Of a stretch of DNA of 64,000 nt, positions 54,192 to 62,834 are shown one piece after another. The stretch's first letter is position 1; the number at the start of each line of letters is the position of its first letter. The notes under the pieces are model-generated. The model was not told the origin of the DNA and searched no databases. It saw nothing but the letters and a program-made list of their open reading frames with translations. This DNA comes from Methylophilaceae bacterium. GTDB lineage: Bacteria > Pseudomonadota > Gammaproteobacteria > Burkholderiales > Methylophilaceae. The stretch lies in contig JABFRO010000001.1 in NCBI GenBank assembly GCA_013141125.1, positions 1,426,001-1,490,000 of the forward strand. Direction: 5' to 3'. The position numbers and the translations under genes are program-made.

Positions 54192-55537
54192 AACTGAACA
54201 AAGTAATTTCGCGCATCACATTAGCTTGCTTGCTGGCTTTTTTCAGCCTGCATTGCCTGGCCGCCAAAGTGGAAAAGCCAGCTCTCGGAGAACGCCACGA
54301 AAATGTTAGCATGAGTTTTCGGGAGGCAAAAATAGAAGAGGTTTTTGAGCTCATCTCGCGCAAGGATAAAGTGAACATCATTCTCGGCAAAGGTGTAACT
54401 GGTTCGGTTTCTGTGAATTTGTATGATTTGACCGTCAAGCAAGCCATTTATCAGGTGGCCGAAGCGGCTGGTTATGCCGTGGAACAACGTGACGGCAACT
54501 TTATAGTGCTCGACAAAAAGGATGTGGGGCTGGATCATGCCCAAGGCCTGATGCAGGTGCGCACCTTTAAGGTGCTGTACTCGGATCCCAAGCAGGTGGC
54601 TGATATTTTAGTGAAGCATCTTTCACGCTACGGCAAAGCCACTGCACTGAATGACAGAAAAATGATTGTGGTGGAAGATACCCCGGAGTTCATGGAAAAA
54701 GCCAAAAACATTCTGGCGGAATTGGATGCGCAACCCAAGCAAATACTGATAGAAGCAAAAGTGCTTGAAGTGCGACTGGACGATGGTGAAAATTATGGTG
54801 TGGACTGGAGCAAGGTGTTTGGATCAACCGGCGGCACTGGCGGTAGTTTTGGTGTTAATGGATTATCTTCAGGCAACGTAATTAGTGGCCCCAGGCAAGC
54901 CGGTGTATTCTTCAGCATCATGAACAGAAATCTGGATATTTTCCTTGAAGCGCAAACCACCAGAAACCGCGTCCGAACTTTATCCACACCCAAGTTACTC
55001 GCGCTGGAGAATCAGGAGGCGCGTGTTTCTATCGGCGATAGCACGGGTTACAAGGTAACCACCACCATTAACCAGGTAACGACGGAAAGCATTCAGTTTC
55101 TGGAGTCAGGGGTCATTCTCCGCGTGACTCCATCGGTAGACCAACAAGGGCGCGTGTTACTGAAAGTTCATCCAGAGGTAAGCTCTGCCACACTCAGCGC
55201 GGGTATTCCTTCCAAGAAAAGCACCGAAGTTACCACCGAATTGCTCAGTGAAGATGGTCAGGCCATTTTTATTGGCGGGCTTATCAAAAAAACCAGCAGT
55301 AATGATAAAACCGGGGTGCCGATACTAGGCGACATTCCCGGCTTGGGACGACTATTTTCCACCACACGGGAATCCGTCAACACTACCGAAACTGTGGTGA
55401 TCCTCACCCCAAGAATCATTCGAGATATTCGTGATCCAGGTAGCTCGAATGCAGAAAAAGTTGATTTGATCGAGAAGACTTCCAAGCTTATTCTGGAACG
55501 CCAATTAAAACTGGCACCATCAAGCAGTTTTGAATAG
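54188..55537 (+). CDS. Secretin of the filament system (short MshL/PilQ-like)
   Basis: A 449-residue outer membrane secretin. A signal peptide (about 1-25) is followed by an N0/STN-like domain (SMSFREAKIEEVFELIS), one N1-like KH domain (RTFKVLYSDPKQVADILVKHL), and the C-terminal secretin barrel (QILIEAKVLEV, TPKLLALENQEARVSIG, VPILGDIPGLGRLFST). It is short, with only two N-domains. No pilotin gene is in the cluster. It ends the filament operon. Confidence 0.93.
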   Translation: MKLNKVISRITLACLLAFFSLHCLAAKVEKPALGERHENVSMSFREAKIEEVFELISRKDKVNIILGKGVTGSVSVNLYDLTVKQAIYQVAEAAGYAVEQRDGNFIVLDKKDVGLDHAQGLMQVRTFKVLYSDPKQVADILVKHLSRYGKATALNDRKMIVVEDTPEFMEKAKNILAELDAQPKQILIEAKVLEVRLDDGENYGVDWSKVFGSTGGTGGSFGVNGLSSGNVISGPRQAGVFFSIMNRNLDIFLEAQTTRNRVRTLSTPKLLALENQEARVSIGDSTGYKVTTTINQVTTESIQFLESGVILRVTPSVDQQGRVLLKVHPEVSSATLSAGIPSKKSTEVTTELLSEDGQAIFIGGLIKKTSSNDKTGVPILGDIPGLGRLFSTTRESVNTTETVVILTPRIIRDIRDPGSSNAEKVDLIEKTSKLILERQLKLAPSSSFE

Positions 55538-55656
55538 GTTTTGCACTGATATTTTACATAAGTTCATGCATGATGTTTGCAACCAAAAACCATCGTCTTG
55601 AGCCAAGTCCTTTTACCAGCTTTGCCGTACATGGCTAATATGTTTTAATACCCGCC

Positions 55657-56520
55657 ATGAAAACCGCATTTAAAACCATCGCCTTGATAGGCAAATACAA
55701 AAATCCTGAAACACGCGATCAGCTGCTAACGCTTGCACAGTTCTTAACCGGGCATCATCTCAATGTTTTCATGGAAGAAGATACTGCGCTTCATTCCAAC
55801 ATCCCAGACTATCGCACTTTAGCCATTGATAAAATTGGCAAAAATTCTGATTTGGCAATTGTGCTAGGTGGTGATGGCACCATGCTGACAGCGGCGCGCG
55901 CACTGATTGGCGATGAAATTCCACTGGTTGGCATCAACCGAGGACATTTTGGTTTTCTGACTGATTTAAGCGCAGAGCAAATGCTGGATGGTATCACCAA
56001 CATTTTGGCAGGTAAATTTGACCTGGAAAAGCGTATGCTGCTTTTCGCAAAAGTGCTGCGCGACGGACAAGTAGTGAGCCAGGGTTATGTGCTGAATGAT
56101 GTAGTGGTCAGCCGTGGTAGCATGGCAAGCCTGATTGAGCTTGAAGTCAGCATTGACGGTCATTTTGTTCACAAGCAACGCTCCGATGGCTTGATTGTGG
56201 CCACACCTACTGGCACTACGGCGTATTCTTTGTCGGCAGGCGGCCCAATTTTGCACCCATCTCTGGATGCGATTGCTTTGGTACCGATTTGCCCGCACGC
56301 GTTGAGTAATCGTCCAATTGCGATTAATAGTGCCAGCAAAATTGAAATTACCTTGTTGCGTGGTGAAGATACGCGGGTGCATTTGGATGGACAATTAAAT
56401 GTCGCTTTCCATGAAGGCGATCAAGTATTGGTGCAGCGCGCGGATAAAACCATCACTCTGCTACACCCGCTTGGTCATAATCATTATGATATGTTGCGTA
56501 AAAAGCTCCACTGGGGCTGA
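55657..56520 (+). CDS. nadK: NAD kinase
   Basis: A 287-residue ATP-NAD kinase: GGDGTMLTAARAL, NRGHFGFLTDL and the TPTGTTAYSLSAGGPILHP stretch are diagnostic. It phosphorylates NAD to NADP. It is immediately followed by recN, the usual arrangement. The 119-base gap to the secretin gene holds no clear terminator. Confidence 0.96.
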   Translation: MKTAFKTIALIGKYKNPETRDQLLTLAQFLTGHHLNVFMEEDTALHSNIPDYRTLAIDKIGKNSDLAIVLGGDGTMLTAARALIGDEIPLVGINRGHFGFLTDLSAEQMLDGITNILAGKFDLEKRMLLFAKVLRDGQVVSQGYVLNDVVVSRGSMASLIELEVSIDGHFVHKQRSDGLIVATPTGTTAYSLSAGGPILHPSLDAIALVPICPHALSNRPIAINSASKIEITLLRGEDTRVHLDGQLNVAFHEGDQVLVQRADKTITLLHPLGHNHYDMLRKKLHWG

Positions 56521-56541
56521 TTGGTCTTAGGTTCTGTATCC

Positions 56542-58194
56542 ATGCTGCAAACTTTATCTATCCGTGATTTTGTCATTGTCGATAAGCTTGATCTTGAATT
56601 CGCTAGCGGTTTTACTGTGCTCACTGGTGAAACCGGAGCGGGTAAATCTATTTTGGTGGATGCGCTTTCCCTGGCTCTTGGTGCAAGAGCCGAAGGTGGT
56701 GTAACGCGATCGGGCTGTGAACGTGCGGAAATCAGCGCTCATTTTGATATTGGGCAATTGGCTGAATTGCAATCATGGCTACATGAACAGGCCTTGGCTA
56801 GCGAAGATCAGCAACTTTTACTACGCCGTGTAATTTATGCCGATGGCCGCTCGCGCGCGTTTATCAACGGCTTACCCTCCACTATCCAGCAATTGCGTGA
56901 GGCGGGAGAGTTCTTGGTGGATATTTACAGCCAGCACGCGCATCACTCTTTGCTCAAGCAAACTTATCAGCGACAAATTCTGGATGAATATGCGGGTTTG
57001 CACGCTTCCGCACTTGAAGTGGCAAACCGCTACCGCACTTGGCACACACTCAATCAACAACGCCTGGAACTAGAACGCAACGCGGCCGACTACGCGGATG
57101 AATTAGCCGAATTGCGTGATCAACTGCGTGAATTAACGCAACTGGCATTTGTCAACGACGAATGGGAAGCCCTGCAGCTAGAGCACAGCCGACTTTCACA
57201 CGGAGCCAGCCTGTTGGCCGGTGTGGAGGAATGCCGGGAATGGCTGGCAGAAAACGAGTTATCCGCATTGCATCAGCTGGGCGCGGTGCAACATAAATTG
57301 CAAAGCCTGCTTGAGTACGATGCAAGTTTGGGCGAGGCCACAGAGACTCTGGATTCCGCCATCATTCAGCTGGAAGAAACGAACCGTTTTCTAAACCGCT
57401 ATTTACAACGTGCCGAACTCGATCCCGAACGCCTGACAGAAGTCGAATCGCGCATTCAAGCCATACACACCCTGGCACGAAAACATCGGGTACGCCCTGA
57501 GGAATTACCAGAATTACGCATACGCTGGCAAACGCGTAAGGCGACCCTTGAAGGCGCTGGCGATAACGGTGAATTGGCACATCAGGAAGAAGCTGCAAAA
57601 CTGACGTATATGACTTTGGCAGAAACGCTGAGTCAAGGTCGCCAACGCGCAGCTAAAAAGCTGTCGGAAAAAATCAGCGCAGAAATGCAACATCTGGCAC
57701 TTTCCGGCGGTAGCTTTAATGTGGCCTTAACCGCGCAAGCACCTGCGGCCAGCGGACTGGAGCAAGTCGAGTTTCTGGTCGCCGGTCATGCCGGCGTGCC
57801 ACCGCGTCCATTGGCAAAAGTGGCTTCCGGCGGCGAGCTATCGCGCATTAGCCTCGCCATTCGTGTGGTTACAGCACAACAGGGCGTGATCCCCACCATG
57901 ATTTTTGATGAAGTGGATGTAGGCATAGGCGGTGGTGTGGCAGAGGTTGTTGGGCAGTTATTGCATACGCTGGGCAAGCGCCGCCAAGTGTTGGTCATCA
58001 CGCACTTGCCGCAAGTGGCCGCGCAAGGCAGCCAACATCTAAAAGTCAGCAAGGCGCTGATAGCTGGCAACACCTTGAGCCATATTGAGCCGCTGAATCA
58101 AAACGCGCGTATTGAAGAAATTGCCCGTATGTTGGGCGGCATGGAGATTACTGATACCACGCGTAATCATGCGAAAGAAATGCTGAGACTTTAA
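56542..58194 (+). CDS. recN: DNA repair protein RecN
   Basis: A 550-residue SMC-like ATPase. Walker A is in LTGETGAGKSILVDALSLAL near residue 30, a long coiled-coil middle follows, then the signature LAKVASGGELSRISLA and Walker B TMIFDEVDVGIGG. It acts in double-strand break repair. The ATG at 56542 (MLQTLSIRDF) matches the family; the TTG at 56521 would add seven residues. Confidence 0.96.
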   Translation: MLQTLSIRDFVIVDKLDLEFASGFTVLTGETGAGKSILVDALSLALGARAEGGVTRSGCERAEISAHFDIGQLAELQSWLHEQALASEDQQLLLRRVIYADGRSRAFINGLPSTIQQLREAGEFLVDIYSQHAHHSLLKQTYQRQILDEYAGLHASALEVANRYRTWHTLNQQRLELERNAADYADELAELRDQLRELTQLAFVNDEWEALQLEHSRLSHGASLLAGVEECREWLAENELSALHQLGAVQHKLQSLLEYDASLGEATETLDSAIIQLEETNRFLNRYLQRAELDPERLTEVESRIQAIHTLARKHRVRPEELPELRIRWQTRKATLEGAGDNGELAHQEEAAKLTYMTLAETLSQGRQRAAKKLSEKISAEMQHLALSGGSFNVALTAQAPAASGLEQVEFLVAGHAGVPPRPLAKVASGGELSRISLAIRVVTAQQGVIPTMIFDEVDVGIGGGVAEVVGQLLHTLGKRRQVLVITHLPQVAAQGSQHLKVSKALIAGNTLSHIEPLNQNARIEEIARMLGGMEITDTTRNHAKEMLRL

Positions 58195-58219
58195 GTGACT
58201 TAGGTTGCCCTAAAAACTT

Positions 58220-58240
58220 GGGCAGGTTTGAAACCTGCCC
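58220..58240. terminator. Bidirectional hairpin between recN and the PagL-like gene
   Basis: GGGCAGGTTT (58220-58229) pairs with AAACCTGCCC (58231-58240), with a nominal one-base loop that would open in practice. On the minus strand it is followed by AAGTTTTTA, so it works best as terminator of the PagL-like gene. Confidence 0.7.
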
Positions 58241-58247
58241 CTTTAAA

Positions 58248-58799
58248 CTAAAAGTGATATTGCAAACGCAGCTGGTGAAAATTGATACCAGGATTGGGCG
58301 ACTCAATGCTCAGATTGGAAAGATGCTGATAGCGATAGCTCAAATCATATTTGGAACCTTCGCCAAAGCGCAAACCCGCACCCACATGATCACCAAACTG
58401 AAAGTTGGTACTGAATTGGCGGTGCTGGGTGATGTTAGTGGAAGTCAGTCCATGGAAACCAATGCCGATTTCAGCATAGGGTATAAAATTGCCAAAACCG
58501 TTCTTTTGTAAACGCAATGTTGGAGTCAAACCAATATCACCTATGTCATGGCTACCACCGGCATCCTCGGCATGCCAACTGCCTATGGACAAATCAATAT
58601 AGTTCACCAGTGTCCAAGAGCGACCCTCAAACCATTTAAATGCTTCCCATTGCACGCCAACACGCCACATGCCAACTGTGGGGCTGGAATCACTCGCACC
58701 ACCCTCGATTGAAACGCTGTCCGGTACAAAATCCACGGCCAGTGCTGGCAGGCTAAGGCTGCAGGTTGCGGCGAATAAAACTGCTGTTATTAATTTCAT
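58248..58799 (-). CDS. PagL-like lipid A 3-O-deacylase (acyloxyacyl hydrolase)
   Basis: A 183-residue outer membrane beta-barrel with signal peptide (ending LPALA). The PagL catalytic His-x-Ser is visible in YRYQHLSNLSI with NPGINFH after it, and the protein ends with the barrel signature LQYHF (terminal Phe). Such enzymes remove the 3-O acyl chain from lipid A. The start at 58799 follows an AGGGGAG ribosome site; 58826 would add nine residues. Confidence 0.85.
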   Translation of the reverse strand: MKLITAVLFAATCSLSLPALAVDFVPDSVSIEGGASDSSPTVGMWRVGVQWEAFKWFEGRSWTLVNYIDLSIGSWHAEDAGGSHDIGDIGLTPTLRLQKNGFGNFIPYAEIGIGFHGLTSTNITQHRQFSTNFQFGDHVGAGLRFGEGSKYDLSYRYQHLSNLSIESPNPGINFHQLRLQYHF

Positions 58800-58860
58800 T
58801 ATTAAACTCCCCTTGTAATGCCGCAAAAATAGCTTATTTCCTAAAAAATATCAATACGCT

Positions 58861-59226
58861 TCACACCTGCATATTCATAATGTCATGATAAGCAGAAACT
58901 AATTTATTGCGCACCTGCACTGTAGTTTGCAGCGAGATACTGGCTTTCTGCATGGAAATCATGACATCAGACAGACTCACTTTGTCATCGCCCATGGCAA
59001 AATCCTGCCCCATTTTTTCCGCGCGGTTTTGCACGCTATTCACTTGATTAAGTGAGGCTTTTAGCGTTTCGGCAAAATCGGGCTTGTCAATCTTGTGTGA
59101 TTGATCCAAGGGATTTTTGCCAGTGAGGGCGCTAATGCCCAAATCAGCGTGAGGTGATTGTGCTGCGGCTTTTAGCTGTGACAGCATAGCCTGTATTCGG
59201 TTTGAATCTATAGCTCCTACGTTCAT
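58861..59226 (-). CDS. fliE: Flagellar hook-basal body protein FliE
   Basis: A 121-residue protein: the C-terminal KVSLSDVMISMQKASISLQTTVQVRNKLVSAYHDIMNM (seen in part) is the FliE family signature, and FAETLKASLNQVN lies before it. FliE joins the MS ring to the rod. The start at 59226 (MNVGAIDSNR) has an AGGAG site and excludes 22 atypical residues. It is divergent from fliF across about 200 bases. Confidence 0.93.
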   Translation of the reverse strand: MNVGAIDSNRIQAMLSQLKAAAQSPHADLGISALTGKNPLDQSHKIDKPDFAETLKASLNQVNSVQNRAEKMGQDFAMGDDKVSLSDVMISMQKASISLQTTVQVRNKLVSAYHDIMNMQV

Positions 59227-59422
59227 TTCGCTCTCCTGCTGAACCAATAAATGGGTTTTTTGTTCGACTAATTTATCATCTCCCCAAATCAAGCAAGCTT
59301 AAATCAAAACGATTAATCCGCTTCTATTCCAATCTTTGGATATTGCACAGACCAGCCATAATTGCTCTCAATGAATTAAGCCGCATATCGCGTATGCCGT
59401 GTTCGTTTGGAGAGTATTGAAA

Positions 59423-61132
59423 ATGGCCACAGAAGTCGCCTTGGAAAATGATGGATTCACTAGGCTGAGCAAATCCGCACTCGGAGGTAAATTACTGCTA
59501 GTTGTAGGCATTGCTGCGGTGATCGCGGTAATGGCGGTATTTTGGCTGTGGAGCCAAAAACCGGAATATCGCGTTTTGTTTTCCAATTATTCAGATAAGG
59601 ATGGTGGCGCGATTGTGGCCTCACTGGAACAGCTCAACATTCCTTTCAAATTTTCAGAAAGCGGCACGGCCATCCTGGTACCCGCCGCACAAGTACATGA
59701 AACACGTTTAAAGCTGGCTTCCCAAGGCTTGCCCAAAGGTGGCAATGTGGGGTTTGAGCTGCTGGAAAATCAAAAATTCGGCGTTTCACAATTTGTGGAG
59801 CAAGTGAATTTTCAACGTGCACTGGAAGGTGAGCTTGAGCGCAGCATACAAGCCGTTGAGGCCGTGCAAGTCGCCAGAGTGCATCTGGCCATCCCCAAAG
59901 CCTCGGTATTTGTGCGTGACCAGCTAAAACCTACGGCTTCTGTTTTGTTGAATTTGCACCCCGGCCGCACGTTGGATGCTCGCCAAGTCAGTGCCATTGT
60001 GCATTTGGTGGCTAGCAGCGTGCCTGAGCTGGAAATAGCCAACGTGACTATTGTCGATCAAAACGGCAATTTATTGTCTGATACAAGCAAACAAAATAGC
60101 GCGGAAAATATTGATCCAAGCAAATTAAAATATATTGATGAAGTGCAAAAAAACATTGTTAAACGCGTGGAGTCCATTATCACACCTCTCGTTGGTGCCA
60201 ATAATGTACGCGCCGAAGCCAGTGCTGAAATAGACTTTTCCACGACTGAGCAAGCAGCAGAATCCTACAAACCTAATCAGGCACCCGATACTTCAGCCAT
60301 ACGCAGCACGCAACTTAGCGAGGCACAAAGTACAACCCCAGCGACTACCGGCGGTGTGCCGGGTGCACTCTCCAACCAGCCGCCCGCACCGGCTACAGCA
60401 CCAATTACAACTAATGCGCCTGCCACTGGAACGAATGGGGCAGTGCCAACTACGCCTAGCAGCTCACAGAAAAATGCCACTACCAATTACGAGGTCGATA
60501 AAACCGTGCGCTACGTTCAACAACCCATGGGTGGCATTAAACGCTTGAATGTGGCCGTCGTAGTTAACTTCAAAACCGAAATCGACAAAAAAGGTAAATC
60601 AATCACCCGCGCCTTAACCGAGGCCGAAAAAACTCAAATCAGTGATCTTGCCAAGCAAGCCATGGGTTTCAGCCAGGAACGTGGCGATGCATTAAGTGTG
60701 GTCAATAGCTCTTTTGCTGACATAAAAGGTGAGCAACTGCCTGAAGTTCCGCTATGGAAACAAGCTGAAAATATTGAGCTGGCGAAAGAAGCGGTGAAAC
60801 TGCTGGCCGGTTTGGCCGTGTTGTTTTTCCTCTACTCTCGCCTGTTAAAACCCATGTTGCGCACCTTGACTGGCGCGCCCGATCCAGCGGCGTTGCCAGA
60901 TAAATCGGCTGAAGGCAAAGATGCCAATAATCAAAACGTGAGTGAAGAAATAGGCGAGGATGCCGTAGTACGCATAAGCAATGAAGCGGAAAAAACCATG
61001 GGCAATGACGGAGAAAGGCTCCCCAGTGTGTTGAGCTACCAGAAAAATCTGGAAGCCACCAAATTAATTGCCAAGGAAAATCCTAAATTGGTAGCCAATG
61101 TGGTCACAGCATGGGTGAGCGGAAATGATTGA
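59423..61132 (+). CDS. fliF: Flagellar MS-ring protein FliF
   Basis: A 569-residue ring protein with two membrane helices (about 25-47 and 445-465). RVLFSNYSDKDGG and the FELLENQKFGVSQFVEQVNFQRALEGEL region (seen in part) lie in the ring-building domain, and a Pro/Thr/Ala-rich linker lies near 305-360. The C-terminus for FliG contact is present. The ATG at 59423 is preferred over the GTG at 59399. It overlaps fliG by eight bases. Confidence 0.95.
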   Translation: MATEVALENDGFTRLSKSALGGKLLLVVGIAAVIAVMAVFWLWSQKPEYRVLFSNYSDKDGGAIVASLEQLNIPFKFSESGTAILVPAAQVHETRLKLASQGLPKGGNVGFELLENQKFGVSQFVEQVNFQRALEGELERSIQAVEAVQVARVHLAIPKASVFVRDQLKPTASVLLNLHPGRTLDARQVSAIVHLVASSVPELEIANVTIVDQNGNLLSDTSKQNSAENIDPSKLKYIDEVQKNIVKRVESIITPLVGANNVRAEASAEIDFSTTEQAAESYKPNQAPDTSAIRSTQLSEAQSTTPATTGGVPGALSNQPPAPATAPITTNAPATGTNGAVPTTPSSSQKNATTNYEVDKTVRYVQQPMGGIKRLNVAVVVNFKTEIDKKGKSITRALTEAEKTQISDLAKQAMGFSQERGDALSVVNSSFADIKGEQLPEVPLWKQAENIELAKEAVKLLAGLAVLFFLYSRLLKPMLRTLTGAPDPAALPDKSAEGKDANNQNVSEEIGEDAVVRISNEAEKTMGNDGERLPSVLSYQKNLEATKLIAKENPKLVANVVTAWVSGND

Positions 61133-62120
61133 TAACAATATAACGAAAGCAGCTATTTTGATGCTGGCTCTTGGCGAAGAGGAAGCCTCGGAAGTCATGC
61201 GGCATTTAAGCCCGCGCGAAGTGCAGAAGCTGGGAACAGCCATGGCTAGCATGAAGGCCATTGGTCACGATGATGTGGAAGTTGTGCTAGGTGAGTTTTT
61301 GTCGATCGCGAATGAAAGCTCAACCCTAAGCCTGGATTCTGACGAGTATGTACGTTCGGTCATGACCCGTGCACTAGGCGATGACAAAGCCGCCGGTTTG
61401 CTCAACCGCATTTTGCAGGATCGTGACTCAAGTGGCATAGACAGTCTAAAGTGGATGGATGCGCAGACAGTGGCCGACTTTATTAAAAATGAACACCCAC
61501 AAATTATTGCCACCATATTAGTACATTTGGAGCGTGACCAGGCCTCGGCCGTTTTAGGCTATTTTACTGAACGCCTGCGTGGTGATGTGATGTTGCGTAT
61601 TGCCACACTGGACGGCATTAAACCAACGGCACTAAAAGAACTCAATGACGTATTAACCAAGGTGCTAAGTGGCAATGAAAATGTTAGCAAAAAGAGTTTG
61701 GGAGGCGTGAAAGCCGCCGCAGAAATCATGAACTTCATGAGTGGCGAAAATGAAACCTCTATTATGGATGCCCTTAAAACTTATGACGATGACATGGCGC
61801 AAAAAATTATGGATGAAATGTTTGTCTTTGACAACATTCTGGAGATTGATGACAAAGGCATTCAAACCATCTTGCGTGAAGTGCAATCTGAAACCTTGCT
61901 GTTAGCCTTGAAAGGTGCCACTGAAGAATTACGCACAAAAATATTCAAAAACATGTCCAGCCGAGCGGCTGAAATGATGAAAGAGGATCTGGAAAACCGA
62001 GGCCCGGTTCGTTTATCAGAAGTTGAAGCGCAGCAAAAAGAAATTCTACAAGCGGTACGCCGCCTGGCCGATGCCGGCCAGATTATGCTAGGGGCGAAGG
62101 GAGAGGATGCTTTTGTCTAA
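61125..62120 (+). CDS. fliG: Flagellar motor switch protein FliG
   Basis: A 331-residue protein with N, middle and C armadillo-like domains: KAAILMLALGEEEASEV, the EHPQIIATILVHLE middle motif and the C-terminal torque helix SRAAEMMKEDLENRGPVRLSEVE (in part) with its conserved charges. It sits between the MS ring and FliM and meets MotA. It overlaps both fliF and fliH. Confidence 0.96.
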   Translation: MIDNNITKAAILMLALGEEEASEVMRHLSPREVQKLGTAMASMKAIGHDDVEVVLGEFLSIANESSTLSLDSDEYVRSVMTRALGDDKAAGLLNRILQDRDSSGIDSLKWMDAQTVADFIKNEHPQIIATILVHLERDQASAVLGYFTERLRGDVMLRIATLDGIKPTALKELNDVLTKVLSGNENVSKKSLGGVKAAAEIMNFMSGENETSIMDALKTYDDDMAQKIMDEMFVFDNILEIDDKGIQTILREVQSETLLLALKGATEELRTKIFKNMSSRAAEMMKEDLENRGPVRLSEVEAQQKEILQAVRRLADAGQIMLGAKGEDAFV

Positions 62121-62823
62121 CATACACTTACCAAAAGAGCAGCAAACGGCGTATCAACGTTGGGAGATGGCCGCTTTATTTTCAGAAACGGCTCCGCCCT
62201 CTGCAAAAAGTGAAGAGAAGAACCCTTCTCTCGCCGCCGAAAAATTGTCACTGATGCTGGAATCAAATCGCAAGGAAGCCTATCAAAAAGGCAGACAGGA
62301 AGGTTGGCAGCAAGGTCTGGAAGAAGGTTTGCAAAAAGGCTTTCAAGCAGGCTTGCATCAAGCGCAGGAGGAGGCGGCTGTTTCCGAACGAAAGTTCCTG
62401 GCGCTGAGTAGCGCTTTTCAAGAAGCACTTCGATTGGCCGATGAAAAAATCGCCAATGATTTACTGAAATTAGCCTTGGACATAGCCAAATCCATGCTTA
62501 AAACCACGCTCTGTATAGATACTACCAAGATCATACCCATCGTCAAGGACGCTATCCATCACCTGCCTAGCGTGCAACAGCCAGCACGCCTGATGCTACA
62601 CCCGGATGATGCTATCACGGTAAGAGAACATATTGGTGAAGAGCTGCGTGAAGAAGGCTGGCATATTGTGGAAGATGCGCATGTGGAGGCTGGTGGCTGC
62701 ATGATAGAGACGGCCAGCAATCAAATAGATGCTTCCAACGCCACGCGCTGGAAACGCCTGAGCAAAGCACTTGGCCAACCTGGTGAATGGGATGATGAGT
62801 CTTCTGATGAACAGGCTGCATAA
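62107..62823 (+). CDS. fliH: Flagellar assembly protein FliH
   Basis: A 238-residue stator-like regulator of the export ATPase. A helical region with Gly-spaced repeats ([22 protein letters not shown]) is the FliH GxxxG-type segment, followed by the C-terminal FliI-binding domain ([21 protein letters not shown]). It overlaps fliG by 14 bases and precedes fliI by 11. Confidence 0.93.
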   Translation: MLLSNIHLPKEQQTAYQRWEMAALFSETAPPSAKSEEKNPSLAAEKLSLMLESNRKEAYQKGRQEGWQQGLEEGLQKGFQAGLHQAQEEAAVSERKFLALSSAFQEALRLADEKIANDLLKLALDIAKSMLKTTLCIDTTKIIPIVKDAIHHLPSVQQPARLMLHPDDAITVREHIGEELREEGWHIVEDAHVEAGGCMIETASNQIDASNATRWKRLSKALGQPGEWDDESSDEQAA

Positions 62824-62834
62824 AGAAAACGGGT

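Noticed and set aside
39735-55537. Calling the locus a standard T2SS or MSHA operon
   Set aside because: GspC/GspL/GspM are replaced by PilMNOP-like proteins, the tip protein and STAS-ATPase are atypical, and the order does not match the known operons.
59227-59422. Sigma-54 promoter in the fliE-fliF gap (TGGCTG...TGC on the minus strand)
   Set aside because: The spacing between GG and GC is nine, not ten, bases and other consensus bases are missing; no sigma-28 site was found either.
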